Assembly: GCA_902806575.1 (NCBI GenBank)
Contig: CADCXD010000005.1
Span: 3,534,001-3,598,000, forward strand
Source of the DNA: Jackrogersella multiformis
Taxonomy: Eukaryota > Ascomycota > Sordariomycetes > Xylariales > Hypoxylaceae
Reading direction: 5' to 3'
DNA: 64,000 nt
Below the pieces are notes generated by a model that was not told the DNA's origin, searched no databases, and was given only the letters and a program-made list of their open reading frames with translations. The position numbers and the translations under genes were made by a program. Positions 22,956-34,229 of the stretch are shown here, piece by piece (the stretch's first letter is position 1; each line of letters opens with the position of its first letter).

Positions 22956-24593
22956 TTACATATCCTCCCCCACACGGGGTCCACCCCCACCAACCCAGCC
23001 CTCCCGCTCATAGTATCGGAAAATAAGCTCGTAATCATCGAAATCGTGGACAATGCGATCGATACGCCGGTATCCCTGAATCTTCTCCATACGCTTGTTG
23101 CGACCGACTCCGACCGAAAATTCATCGCGCAGATGGGAAGCCTTGGCCTCGAAAAGTGTGATGCTAAACCGACCAGGCTTGAAGATTCGAACCACATGCT
23201 CAATGATTTCCGAAGTTTCACGACCGTTTTGGCCGCCTGGAACATTGGTCTCGAAAGAGGCAAAGGAGCAAATAGGCTCGGGGGTCACGTGCACCGTAAA
23301 ATAATGAGCTGACTTGGTGTCCTCATCGTTTCCTTGCTTCTGAGGGGCTGGGATGATGCCATTGGCAGAAAATCCGCAGGGAGAGAAGAGGTAGGAATCG
23401 ATACGGGCATCTGGATACTTGGAGGTAGGGTACACATCTGAAAGACCACAGGCCTCCGAGACCACAGTCCCCAGCGCGTGGCCTTCGGTAGTCAGGCATT
23501 CAGCATCCACTTGCTCGGAGAGTGGAGTATGGGGGTCGTGGAGATCAGAGTCGCTGCCGTTGCTAAACACATCGACATCAAATGTGTCATCGTAAAGACT
23601 CTCGATCGTGCTTGTGGTGTTGATCGTAGTAGTGCTACCAGACATGTCTACCAGACTGTCTATAGCTATCTGTCGCGCTTCCTGAGTTTGCTCAGAGAGC
23701 CTAGTGCTCGCGACCGCACTCGCGTGCTCCAGGTAGAACTTCTTCGCATTCTCAGGATCGAGGTCCGTCATCAAAATCTCCAGGGTTTCATCGTTACACT
23801 CCAAACCGCCATTGAACGCAGAAGCTCGGCCAGTGGGAATCCTGAACGTACTGGCAGGATTCATCGACAGCTTCTCAACATCTGGCGTACGAGGTGGCGT
23901 CAGGGTCGTCTCCGGCGAGGTGATGTATAAATACCAATGATCACCATTCATTTTGCCGACCATGTAAGCACTCCCTCCTTCGAACATGTCGTCGAGGTAT
24001 CTAACTTCCTGTTTCCAGCTGCGGTGAGGCCCACGCTGCTTGTGAGGGAAAAGGAAGCTCTTCCGAGAATAGAACACCCGGTAAGGCGTCGCAGCAGCAT
24101 GTATGTCACCCAGAGATTTGGCGTTATGGAAAGGGAATCCAGCATGCTCAGCAGCGATTCGGAGGAGCCTATGAAGGCCAAGAAGAAGTGTGGTGGTCCC
24201 GCAAGTCTTCAGGATCAGCTTGTGGGGAAACACAAACATACTGGACTCGGAGAGCAGATAGGCATCCATATGCTCAGCCTCGAGAACCGAGAGGATCTTG
24301 CAGTTGACCATATCGAGCATCGCGACCCAAGTTTCATTGGTGACCGATTTCAAACCATTGCGATGGACCCCAGGCGGGAGGGCGTTAGGGTTGGGTGCAA
24401 ACCAAACCTCTAGCAGTTTCTCCGGGCCTACGTATTGTTAGTATTAATTAAAATATTCTCATTTTATAGGAACCATACCTTCAAAGGCGTTGGTGGAGTC
24501 AAGATCTGCAGCGATATCATGATTGATAGTCAAATGGGGCGTGCCCTCAGATGGCGAAAATGTATAGTTGGTAGGAATCTCGAAGTTGACCAT
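22956..24593 (-). CDS. SPE2: S-adenosylmethionine decarboxylase proenzyme
   Basis: Two exons (24593-24479 and 24427-22956, 51-base intron) give 528 residues. The enzyme makes decarboxylated SAM, the aminopropyl donor for spermidine and spermine. FEGPEKLLEVWF (about residues 37-48) holds the conserved catalytic Glu. LSESSMFVFPHK (97-108) is the self-cleavage site: cleavage between Glu99 and Ser100 yields the pyruvoyl group. KTCGTTTLL follows with the active-site Cys114. YFTVHVTPEPICSFASFE lies in the second half. A poorly conserved, acidic Ser/Thr-rich insertion of about 100 residues in the middle makes it longer than the yeast enzyme, as is usual in filamentous fungi. The ATG is the first one after a 526-base ATG-free leader. 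Confidence 0.97.
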
Positions 24594-25119
24594 CTCCGTA
24601 CAGGGTCCCAGAAGGCGAGCGGCTGGTATACGTATAGATGATGGCTTTGTCGTTCGATATCAAGAGATTCGCTGCAGACGAGTACTGTAGCTACTGCGGA
24701 GCACTGACTGCCGCCCAAACGAACCTTGCGGCGTTCGTTTGAGAGAGTAGGCCCACAGGTTGGTGGGAGATTATGAATGCTGGCGGAGCCAGCTACAATG
24801 GCAGGTGTTATTTAACGTCTCACAAAGAGGACGTTAGGGAGGTCGGCCTCGAAGGGGGAGGAAGAAGTCCTTTGACCAAGGAATTGTGACGCCTTGTTTA
24901 CGGCCTCGTTCTGGCAGAAACCGATACCTATGGGGGAGTATCGGACCTAGCAGACGAGGGTATCTGCAAATATGGTAGGAAGAGAAGAACGAAGTGTGAG
25001 TGAAGTTGTAAGTTTTAGTCGATTGTATTCGAGGCTGGTGTTATCTGGGCCTGTTGGGAAAGGATTAGTATAAATAAGAGGTCACACCAATATTGTGTAG
25101 AAATTCTCGATGTTGGTCT
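24594..25119 (-). promoter_or_regulatory. ATG-free leader region upstream of SPE2
   Basis: Read on the minus strand, no ATG occurs in any frame for 526 bases before the SPE2 start (no CAT on the plus strand from 24594 to 25119). About eight would be expected by chance at even base use. A long 5' UTR kept free of upstream start codons would explain this, and polyamine-dependent control of SAM decarboxylase translation is known in other eukaryotes. Neither the transcript start nor introns in the leader can be placed. Confidence 0.4.
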
Positions 25120-26760
25120 CATACTTTGCGGGTTTGGAGAGGAATCGAAGCAAGTCTGCTGGGCTCATGGAAAACCAGGCCAAATATTCAATAAATGTGT
25201 TCTACTACAGTTGACTGCAGATGCTGATAAATGTTACGTCGTAGATATATCAGACGTCTCTGTTTCTTTTTGGCATTGGAATTTATCGCCAAGTTATGCA
25301 ACAAAATATATTTCAAGTTGATCGTGTTGCGTTGTGTGTCGTGTGATTTGGAGGTTGATCTGAGCTTAAGTCGTTCAAGGTATGATTTTGTGATTTGGGA
25401 GGGAAAAAATAAATAAAATTTCAAGATTTTGTTAGTTACCTAGACTTAGGTAACCTTGGAACTTAGGTACCCTAGATAAGTGGCGTTCTTTCTTTCTTTC
25501 TTCCTGATAAAAAAAAAGAAAGCACTACCGGAATTGCAAATGTTTCTAAACAATTAAGGTTAGAAACAAGATGGAGAGCGTAAAGTACCTAGGTAGGTAA
25601 CAAGTTCCAAGTTATAGGCAGGTAATCATCTCCGACAATCAATTGTTCGCATATGTATCGAGATTTAAGAAGCAAATAACCTTTTAGTGTGAAATCTAAT
25701 CCCAATCTTTCGGTGAGAGAATTTTTAAAGGTACCTCGGTACTATATGGAACCTAGAAACCTTGGAAGTGCTACAAGATTTTTAACTCTAGCAAATCGAA
25801 AGGCAGTTTGTGGGCGGAAAAGAACGGCGGCCATGTGCATGTGGTACCTAGTAGTAGGGCAGGGTAGTACCTGGTTTTTTTTTTATGAAGCTCCAGGGCT
25901 GGGAAGATTGGGTAGATGTGAGGTCACTGCCCTGCCCAAAGTGGAGAAATGTCTTAAGTGCGGTGAATGTACTTTCTCGTACCCAGTTTCTGTGCATGTG
26001 CTTTTCCAACTTTTCCTATTATCTGGGCCTATCTACAACATATACCTAGGTACTTCTAAGATACCTATCAAAACAAGATGGGAATGTAAAAAATGGCATC
26101 AATTTGTCCAATCGATACTGCCCATTCTACATGTATCTCGTGCCTGAAAGTGCAAACGTAGCATTACTGATTGTTACCCCTTTCAGATGTCCTTCTCTGA
26201 TTGCTACATAGTAGCCTAAGTACCTAGTCTGTCTACATTTGTTACTCACTAATCTAGATTGCGACACTGCATAAATGGCTCTTCTATAGAATGGTCGAGG
26301 CTGGTTGCATTGCGATTTGCTGTTTTTAATAATAATAAAAAGTTTCCATAGCCACGGGATTTGGAGAAAACCTTAGTTAGGTATATGTAGTAGTGCCGAT
26401 GGAGGAGATATGTCTACCTGATAGCCCTATCACTGTAACGTTAGAGGACATGACGCCCCTGACCAATCTCCAAGAAACCTAGGAGGTACCTATGTAGGTA
26501 TGGATCATTATAGGTCGGCACTTGGTCTCGATATCGCAGAGACTTTCTTCTCTGGTATGAGGTGATAGATAGATAACCGACGGGCGGTAGGATAAGGCCT
26601 TGGTGTAGTATTCGCGAGGCTTATTCGACCATTGAAGAGGTCTTGCGTTGCTGCTGTATGCGTGCGCACTGGATCTCAATATATATGCCCCCCCCTTTTG
26701 GTCACACCATATGTAAGATTCTAGATGGCAGAGCTTAGGCTGATAACAATATGTCCGACA
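25120..26760. other. Intergenic, no gene supported
   Basis: About 1.6 kb between the SPE2 promoter and the 3' end of CFD1. A 152-codon plus-strand frame at 25689-26147 lacks an ATG at its start and contains poly-Phe from a T run, so I do not support it. ACCTAGGT motifs lie near 25437, 25590, 26045 and 26480. A C8 homopolymer lies near 26690. Confidence 0.4.
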
Positions 26761-27733
26761 TCATCCGATAGCTGTGACGATATCTTGCGTGATGTTTCTA
26801 AAGATAGGCTCAAGGGAACAATCCAGATATTTGTTCGCAAGCAGGTTTGCTTCTTTCGTTTCTTCGGTCGGCGTGTCATTATGGCCATTCTGATGCGTCT
26901 CAGAGAAGTCCTGCCCGTCGATAACAGTGCCTTTTGGATATCGCGGTCGCCTTCCTGTTTCGACTAACATGACAAACTGAGGGTCTATAGGAATACCTCC
27001 TAAAAAGGGCACGTTGAAATCGGACGCCATGACTTGGCCTCCTCCCTTGCCGAAAATGTTGGTGCATTCGGCGCAATTCGGGCATACGAACCCAACCATA
27101 TTTTCGACGACGCCGACGACCGATATGCCTGTCTTCGCGCAAAAATTCAATTCTTTTCTGACATCCGCCGTGGCAACTGCTTGAGGTGTAGTCACTACTA
27201 CCGCTCCAGCGACCTGTCCCGGGGATGCGTCTTTCAGCAACGTTTCTGCAAGCGATATATGCTCATCTGATGTCCCAGGAGGTGTATCGATGAGCAAGAA
27301 GTCCATCTCTCCCCACAACACATCCGAGAGAAACTGCCGGACCATGGCGGTCTTCTTGGGGCCGCGCCATACGACCGCGTCGCCTCTTCCACGCAATAGG
27401 AAGCCAAGACTCATGCACCTCAGCTCGCCTATACCGGCCTCCGGGTTCGCAGGATGCACAGTTACAGGAAGCCATCCTCCCGGTGCTTGGGTCACCTTCG
27501 CATCTTCAATATTGAACATGCGTGGCATTGAAGGTCCAGTTAGGTCGACATCGAGGACTCCAACAGAATAGCCAGCGAGCGAGAGTGACAAGGCCAGTTG
27601 TGTGGTCACAGACGATTTACCAACGCCACCTTTGCCTGAGAGGACCTGGGAGTTCATACGTTAACCCGTGATATTCCTAGCCGAGACAAGTTGAGCTTAC
27701 TAAAAGAATATGTTTGATTTTCGTGAGGGACAT
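26761..27733 (-). CDS. CFD1: Cytosolic Fe-S cluster assembly P-loop NTPase Cfd1/NUBP2
   Basis: Two exons (27733-27701, only 11 codons, and 27645-26761, 55-base intron) give 305 residues. It starts MSLTKIKHILLV and runs into the deviant Walker A SGKGGVGKSS (about residues 14-23) of Mrp/NBP35 ATPases. The Walker B region LLIDTPPGTSDEH follows. The C-terminal FVCPNCAECTNIF holds the CxxC cysteines that bridge the shared 4Fe-4S cluster. It lacks the long Cys-rich N-terminus of Nbp35, which marks it as Cfd1. With Nbp35 it scaffolds Fe-S clusters in the cytosol for DNA polymerases and other targets. Essential in yeast. Confidence 0.96.
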
Positions 27734-28454
27734 TGCAGGACGTAGGACCTTAGAAATAAATACGTAAATAGAAGTTGGATAGGATATAATATATTTAGTA
27801 TGACTAGATGAGGGAGTATTCTAGAGGGTAATCGGAGAAACTCAAGGTGGTTGGAAGGGCTTCATTCTGAATATTCATTCTTCATAGCTAAAGCGCATAC
27901 CTATGTAGGTAGGTAAGGTAGAAGAGACAAGAATCGGCCATTGCCGGCATCGCATTTATCAGCAGTATCTAAGGTAGGTACCTAAGTACCTCTATATACT
28001 AGGTAATTCAAGCCCCGCTATAAACCCCACCATGTACGGGGAATGACGAAATTCCAATTGAGCTACCTAAGTCATAAGCCACATTTTTAGTGGTAGGCAA
28101 TTACCTAATAGTAATGTGGCTTTACCTTGCACCATGGCTGTATGGCTACTTCCGCGATTCCCGAGCTTTGATCCTCGTCATGCGATGCTCCCCCTGAATT
28201 GCCTTCACTTCCTTGTAGGAACCCGGTTGACAAGGTTTCGGTTCTCGCGCTCGAGCAAGTGCCACACATTATTCTTGGCAATTCATCGGAGAAGCAACCT
28301 TTTTCGCAGGATGCTATTAGTAGTAACGACATCTACCTTGTTTCACATTATAACTTGCGATACCTGTGCCTCGTCGTTATAACCAACCGAACGTAATCGT
28401 TTAATATCAACGTCGATTCTCGATTCTTAGAGATCCGCCTCATTGGCAACCAAC
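27734..28454. other. Divergent intergenic region
   Basis: This space separates the starts of CFD1 (minus) and the large gene at 28477 (plus). Short frames on both strands at 28105-28396 have no features. TAGGTAGGTA motifs occur near 27905-27920 and 27970-27990. Confidence 0.4.
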
Positions 28455-28532
28455 ATGAACAACGCCTCGAGCGATCATGGACGATCCTTGGGGCTCACCT
28501 TGGGCATCATCGGAAACTACGTCCAAGTTTGA
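28455..28532 (+). promoter_or_regulatory. Upstream ORF overlapping the start of the next gene
   Basis: An ATG at 28455 opens a 25-codon frame that runs through the main start (28477) in another frame and stops at 28532. Scanning ribosomes using it would bypass the main ATG. This could lower translation, or the main ATG may simply be reached by leaky scanning. Confidence 0.4.
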
Positions 28533-31056
28533 CTCTCCGATACCATCACCACCCAAAAGTCTACTACTCAGTCCGCCACCGAAGGCCTTCTTCGGTAGCG
28601 GTAGCTCGTCAACCCTTCAAAGCCAATCGCCATGGGCAAACAACAACAATTTCGGAGATTGGGCTGGGGTAGAGCAAACGGATATCACAGTAAACGCGCC
28701 CGACTGGGGAGTGTGGACGGAATCATCATCACATATTTCTCAACCAAGTCCAAGACCTGAAGAGTTTATAAAGAGTTCGAGGAGTTCGCTCGCGTTGCCG
28801 AGCAGTGCCGCGACATCCCCAGGACTCAGACCCCTCCCGCGATCTCGTCCTTCTTCCATCTTCCGACATCACTCTCCAGACCCATGGGCGACCGAAGTAC
28901 AATTGCACGATAGGAAAAACGAACCGCCAACAATAGATTCGAATGCGCTGGGGATATCCGCCTTAGATGCCCATGGCGAAACAGTCGAGACACCCTTGCC
29001 GTCATCGCAAAAACAAGATGTTGTAGAACTCCTTGAGGCTACCGTAGATGGTATTCGATCGAAGGAAGAGGCCGAGAAAGTGTTAGGAAACGAATCGCAA
29101 GTGTGGCAAATATCATCAGCGCCACCAAGTCCTCGAGAATCTCGTGATTCGGGCCGAGATTCGGTGCCCAAGGTAGAGATTCACGATCCCCAGTCTAGGC
29201 CATCGTCTACATTCTCTCTTGATAGCTCCAGTGAAATAGAACGCCAGGAGTCTCCGATCACGTCAATCGATGAAGATCCCAATTCGCGCGTGCACACCAC
29301 GTCCCGGAAGGCTTCTGGTAAAGTTCAAGAGCTTGTGGGATTGTTTGATGGCTTGGCAAAGACTCCCTTGGAAGAGCCATCACCCATAACGCAACTTGAT
29401 CCACCAAGGATCAGGAGTCGAGGAAGGTCGCCAAGTCAGGCTCGAAGTGCAGGGACTGAAGACGACGTGGATTTTGGCGATTTTGAAGGCGCGAACAGTG
29501 AATATGATAAATCAACGTCCGATTTAAATGTCTCGTCAACCTCCTCTGGAAGGTCGTCCACACCTAAGGCTCGATTGAAAGACGCGTTCATCGAAGATCA
29601 AAAGAAGAAACCCGTTGAATGCGAAATCTTAGCCCGAGGAACACCCTCGGTGCAAATTAAGCAAATTATCGAGAAGTTTGGCCCTGTACGATTTGACGTT
29701 GACTTCCAAATAATTGACAAGCTCTTTCCCGATGTCCCTCAAGACGAGGATGATAAAACCCACGAAATCAATACAGTCCCAGACCGAATTATTGAAGACA
29801 ATTTCACGACTATATCAGAGCGCAAATTATGGTATCGAATCTCTCGCTACGGGTCGATGCGTAAACATGACTCAGGTGACGAAGACAACTATCATAGAGT
29901 GACGTGGTCAACATCCTCTCTCCATAAGGATACTATAAAGATCGTCAGAAGGTGGATGGAAGAAGACTCAATTTCTGGCCGGGTCACACTAGGGGCTGGT
30001 ACTCGGACGAGCGTCTTCAATTGGGACTCTTCTGCGGCTCCCGTCGACTTGGGCAAAGTATTTGCTCGAAAAGAATCTATCACACATTCACGAAAGAGTT
30101 CAACTCTGCCTTCAAATGACAGCCCCAGGCAATCGGTTCAGTCCATAGGTTCTGATCCTGAAGCGAGGAAAATGATCACGAGTCCGATCCAACCTCCCAT
30201 TGCAATATCTGGACAGAAGGCGATCACTGGTTCTAATTTTCGGCCAAGCTCAGATAGTATCAAGCCACCCCCTATTACGCGTGCAATTCATAGCAACAAT
30301 GAAGGAAGCGAACAGGTAAAATCTACAAGTCAACCAGTACCGGCGGCTATCAAGACCGAAGCGAGAACGCTAGCTGCAATCCAAATACCAGCACATCCAA
30401 ACCTGACTCAAGTCACTTTAGAAGACGACGACGACGATGATTGGGGCGAGATGGTGTCTTCACCTCGGGTAGAAACCCAACCTGGTCCCACCCTCATGAC
30501 ACAATCACTTAACGACACGAACGGCACCACTTCAATAATACCACCTGGTGTCGTCGATGATATATCTAGAGTTAATATACAGAACGTGGCAGCTACTCAA
30601 AATAACAATTCGTTACCAAAATTGACGGTCTCTATTCCGAGCAGTCAGCCGCCGAAGCAGGTACCCAGTCGAACAGGCTCGTCGAGCGCAGCACCGAGAC
30701 TAGATCCGTGGCCTCTAGCCGATTTTTCTTTCCTCGAGAGCTTATCTGCATCTGCACGGACGCCAAAGTCACCGAGGCAGGACCCTTGGCCTCTTGCCGA
30801 TTTTTCGGTATTTGAGTCGCCAACATCGGGGTCGGTGTCAAGTTGGATGAATTCGCTGAAGGGCAAATCAAAACTTAACTCGAAGCCTCTCGAGAACAAC
30901 AATGCCAGAGCGAGTGCTGATCAGGCAATAGAAGCTAAGGCCCCATTGAAGGCGGTGCTTGGCCCGATTCAGAAGTCGGGCGATCAAGGGGATCACGATA
31001 ACATCGTCAAGGGTGTTGTTCAAAACCTACCAGACCTATCGTACATGCTGCGATAG
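28477..31056 (+). CDS. Large disordered protein, possibly an AP-1/clathrin accessory factor (aftiphilin/Laa2-like)
   Basis: One uninterrupted frame of 859 residues. The first 380 residues are Ser/Pro-rich with tryptophan motifs (DDPWGSPW, NNFGDWAG, APDWGVW). VDFGDFEGA (about 331-339) fits the acidic-phenylalanine motif bound by the ear domains of AP-1 gamma and GGA adaptors. A compact, probably folded block covers about 385-530 (ILARGTPSVQIKQIIEKFG, ERKLWYRISRYGSMRKHDSG, RWMEEDSISGRVTLG). A DDDDDWGEM acidic stretch lies near 650, and two near-identical repeats DPWPLADFS close the C-terminus (about 743 and 769). I do not recognise a named family with certainty. The motifs suggest membrane trafficking, which is inference. 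The folded block is the best handle for finding homologues. Confidence 0.75.
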   Translation: MDDPWGSPWASSETTSKFDSPIPSPPKSLLLSPPPKAFFGSGSSSTLQSQSPWANNNNFGDWAGVEQTDITVNAPDWGVWTESSSHISQPSPRPEEFIKSSRSSLALPSSAATSPGLRPLPRSRPSSIFRHHSPDPWATEVQLHDRKNEPPTIDSNALGISALDAHGETVETPLPSSQKQDVVELLEATVDGIRSKEEAEKVLGNESQVWQISSAPPSPRESRDSGRDSVPKVEIHDPQSRPSSTFSLDSSSEIERQESPITSIDEDPNSRVHTTSRKASGKVQELVGLFDGLAKTPLEEPSPITQLDPPRIRSRGRSPSQARSAGTEDDVDFGDFEGANSEYDKSTSDLNVSSTSSGRSSTPKARLKDAFIEDQKKKPVECEILARGTPSVQIKQIIEKFGPVRFDVDFQIIDKLFPDVPQDEDDKTHEINTVPDRIIEDNFTTISERKLWYRISRYGSMRKHDSGDEDNYHRVTWSTSSLHKDTIKIVRRWMEEDSISGRVTLGAGTRTSVFNWDSSAAPVDLGKVFARKESITHSRKSSTLPSNDSPRQSVQSIGSDPEARKMITSPIQPPIAISGQKAITGSNFRPSSDSIKPPPITRAIHSNNEGSEQVKSTSQPVPAAIKTEARTLAAIQIPAHPNLTQVTLEDDDDDDWGEMVSSPRVETQPGPTLMTQSLNDTNGTTSIIPPGVVDDISRVNIQNVAATQNNNSLPKLTVSIPSSQPPKQVPSRTGSSSAAPRLDPWPLADFSFLESLSASARTPKSPRQDPWPLADFSVFESPTSGSVSSWMNSLKGKSKLNSKPLENNNARASADQAIEAKAPLKAVLGPIQKSGDQGDHDNIVKGVVQNLPDLSYMLR

Positions 31057-32378
31057 CTCACTGCTACATGAGTTGATCATATTTGCTATATGGAGTTAAT
31101 AAGTTGGCTGATGAAGTAAGTCAGGATGACTTTCTTGGGGGGGGTTATCAGAACCTTGTGGTTGGAGTAAACAAAAGGATAGTCATTTTTTTCTTGGGTA
31201 GCAAGCATCGTTACAGGCGTGTTGTGGTCTTGGGGTTGGAGAGATTCCTCTCTGCATCTGTATTATCATATCCCATGAGTTTTAGCGATTCGAAGCTGTG
31301 GAACGATAACGAAATGAACGGACCGCATTTGGTTATTACCTATTTTCCCTACAAACATATCATATTATATTTGGGACCTTACATAGTATTGTAAGAAACA
31401 CGGACCCTGGCTGCCTGGTTGCAGTCCCGTGAGCTCAGGTCAGTCAAGGCGCAGTCTGAACGAGGAGCCTGGGCATTCCAATGATTCGAGCTAATGCTAC
31501 CTAGGTAAGACCCGAGACTAGAAATGTTGCATAAGCCTCCATCGGTTGAGGCTCAATGCAACCGTTTGGTATATTTAACCGCCTCCCTGTTTTGTTTTAC
31601 AGGGGCGATTAGCGTCTTAGTGAGCTTTGACTAGGTACAACTAGCAGGTAGCTGTCAGGTTTAACCAATTGGAGGCTAGGGGCTAGCCAACTCCTGGAAT
31701 GTGCCAGCCTTGCCCTGCTATTACCGCTATCTGGCAGTCGGGTAGGTGCCTACCTAACCCTAAGTTCTAAACCTGGGCACTCTCGCGAGTCGCAACAACC
31801 CTTCTACATAAAACTTCCCCCAACGTCGTACTTCCCCTACTCGGCCTAATCCGGAATTCTGAACATCCAATGTTTAAAGGCAAGTACCGATGGAGAGATA
31901 AGGGTACATCTCTAGGTAGGTGAGCCTCGTACTAAGATTCTACCTCTAGGTAGGTACCGGTAAGTGCAAAGGTATTGAATATCCATGAATATATACCTAC
32001 CTACCTAGGTAGGTATGTAGGTAGGCAGGTATACGTGTGGCTTCACAACCTCCAAAAATGAGTGAGGTCGGTTCATTCTCTTCAACTTCAACATCGTTAT
32101 CACACACTAGACGTAGGTCTCATTCCACGACATGGCCTGGATAAGCCATTTGCAGTCGTGTCCTGCCTCGTCGATTACCTTCAGATGAATATTTTATAAT
32201 GTTCTTATTTATTTATACTTAGATATAGTTCGTTTCTCTCACTTGCTAAGAATATTTTCTTCGCATAATATCGTATTATCCTAATATGAATCGATTCGCT
32301 CTTTTTGTCGTTTATTGATTCTATCACTTAACAATCGAGCAGCTGGCCGGCCCTGCTGATATCAAGACGGCATCCCCC
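31057..32378. other. Intergenic, no gene supported
   Basis: This 1.3 kb space includes the 3' UTR of the previous gene. A 103-codon frame at 31083-31394 has a G8 run and no features. A strong cluster of TACC/ACCTAGGT motifs lies at 31910-32037. Confidence 0.4.
31910..32037. repeat. TACC/GGTA motif cluster around ACCTAGGT palindrome
   Basis: Runs of TAGGTAGG and TACCTACC meet head to head at ACCTAGGTAGG near 32000-32025, giving an imperfect inverted repeat with 4-bp periodicity. This is one of the densest examples of the dispersed motif in the window. Confidence 0.75.
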
Positions 32379-33919
32379 ATGGCGTACAAGAACAGCGATG
32401 AAGAAAAGGCATTTTCGGTGGATGACAACCATGCCCGGTTGCTTTACCATTCACTTGAGCAGTACAACAAGGAACACAGACGAAGTCGACGGCCTTCAGT
32501 ACTTTTGGCTGCCCTCATTTTCCTCTTTCTCTCATCTGTAGGAGGGATTTCTCTCGCCATCGTATTATTACTACAACCAGCTGAAGTCCAATCCGCATGT
32601 ATCGCACGGGACCTAGTATTGTTCGCAGCCAGTATGGCACTGCTATACATATGTCTCCATCTCAGAGGAGCAAGGAAGGACTACAGGAGAAGGGGCAATG
32701 GACCACCACAGATCTACGGTGACTATCTACATGCCAGTGCACTTCTTGTCGCAAGGCTCGGTATTGGTGTGTGGATTGCTGCTTTAGTAGCGACAGCCAT
32801 CATGATTGCCAAGGCAGCCCCGTCGGATGGTCTGGCGAGAACAGCGCCATATCTAGAACTGGTTATTTGCATTGGAGCGATGTAAGAAGGGCCTCGTTTC
32901 CTCCATGGATTAGAACTGATCTTAAATATAGACCTTCATTCATTGTGATATCCGCCACAATTGAAAGCAATCCTACTCCTTTTGCAACGACGGGTCTTTC
33001 TAAAAGCTCCTTCTTAAGCTGCGGCGCCGGCGAGTTCACTGATGATATAACTGCGGACCTCAGTGTTTCTCGTAGAGCTTCATTACAACGGAAGGAGAGC
33101 ACGAGCTCCTCTATATTGACATTACCGACTGCAGAGATCTTCAAGCTCGGGAGTTCTAAGCCGACCGGAGCTTCAGCTAAAAATATGGACCCCTTGATGA
33201 TAAGGACTGAAGACTTGCCTAACGATGGGATGGAGTTAATGGCTAATTCTCCTATCGGGGCAACTTATGACATATCTACTGCTTTGGGTAGTATGCCGTC
33301 GTCGCAAGTTCCACCTCCAGCAAAGTTACGGATGTCGACCTCGAAGTCTCCGCCCCAACCGGTGTATATCCCTGGCGGCTGGCGAAGTGAATGGAACAAT
33401 AATGCCGAGAAAGTTGGTGCCACGGGAATTCCAGATGCATCTACAGGAAGCTCGAGCATGGACCGTTCCGCTTACTTCTCCTCTACTCACTCTGCTGCAT
33501 CCGGCGGTTCCTCTCACCCGTCGGCCCCATCTAGGACATCCAACGGGGCTAACAAGGAACACCGCGCAACACCGAGCACCAGCATTGCGAGCAGCGCCCA
33601 GCGCTCGCGGCTATCCACCGTCAGGTACGCAGCAGAACCAGAAGTCGCCGTGCGGCAAGAAATCCGGGTCATCAAGAAACCCAACTACTCGCCTCCCACG
33701 GTGACGGACGCAGACGAGGACCGAATAACGATCAGGCCGCCGGAGCCTGTTGCGGTACCAAGAGGCGCGCAACAGGTCTATGACGTGGCGCCGCCGACCC
33801 TGAAACGCAAGCTTTCGAACTTTTCTCGCCCGCTGCCGCCCTCGAGGGGGTCGGATGCGGACTCCGCTATTGACATGAATATACCCGTGGCCTTGGATCA
33901 TGAGATGTCAAGGTCGTGA
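32379..33919 (+). CDS. Fungal four-pass membrane protein with long Ser/Pro-rich cytosolic tail
   Basis: Two exons (32379-32881 and 32932-33919, 50-base intron with an ACTGAT branch) give 496 residues. Four hydrophobic segments occupy about residues 40-67, 80-97, 125-148 and 158-175. The fourth is split by the intron (LVICIGA then IPSFIVISAT). The remaining 320 residues are low-complexity, rich in Ser, Pro and Thr, with VYIPGGWRSEW as the only ordered-looking motif. No family is recognised. It resembles poorly characterised membrane proteins seen across Sordariomycetes. The location (plasma or internal membrane) cannot be told. Confidence 0.8.
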
Positions 33920-34229
33920 GATGATGGAATGCAAGATACCAATAATGTATATGATGAAAGATTTTGATATACGACATATAATATAACGATACCCACACCC
34001 GAACAGCGTAGAAAACATTGAATAAAGTGAATCCATCTGAGTTCAAGGAAAATAGCCGGATATCGATGAACCATCGACTCCCGATCATGAATTCGCCCTA
34101 TGCGCTATCCCATATATTTACTCTAACCAGCAACTGAGCCAGTTCCTTTTCTCAAATTGGAAACTCTTAGATTCTCATTTAATACAGACACACATAGGTA
34201 GAAGATGGTAGAGGTACCATGCCATCAGT

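Noticed and set aside
25689..26147. 152-codon frame between SPE2 and CFD1
   Set aside because: No ATG at its start, contains a T-run-encoded poly-Phe and no recognisable motif. Overlaps ACCTAGGT spacer motifs.
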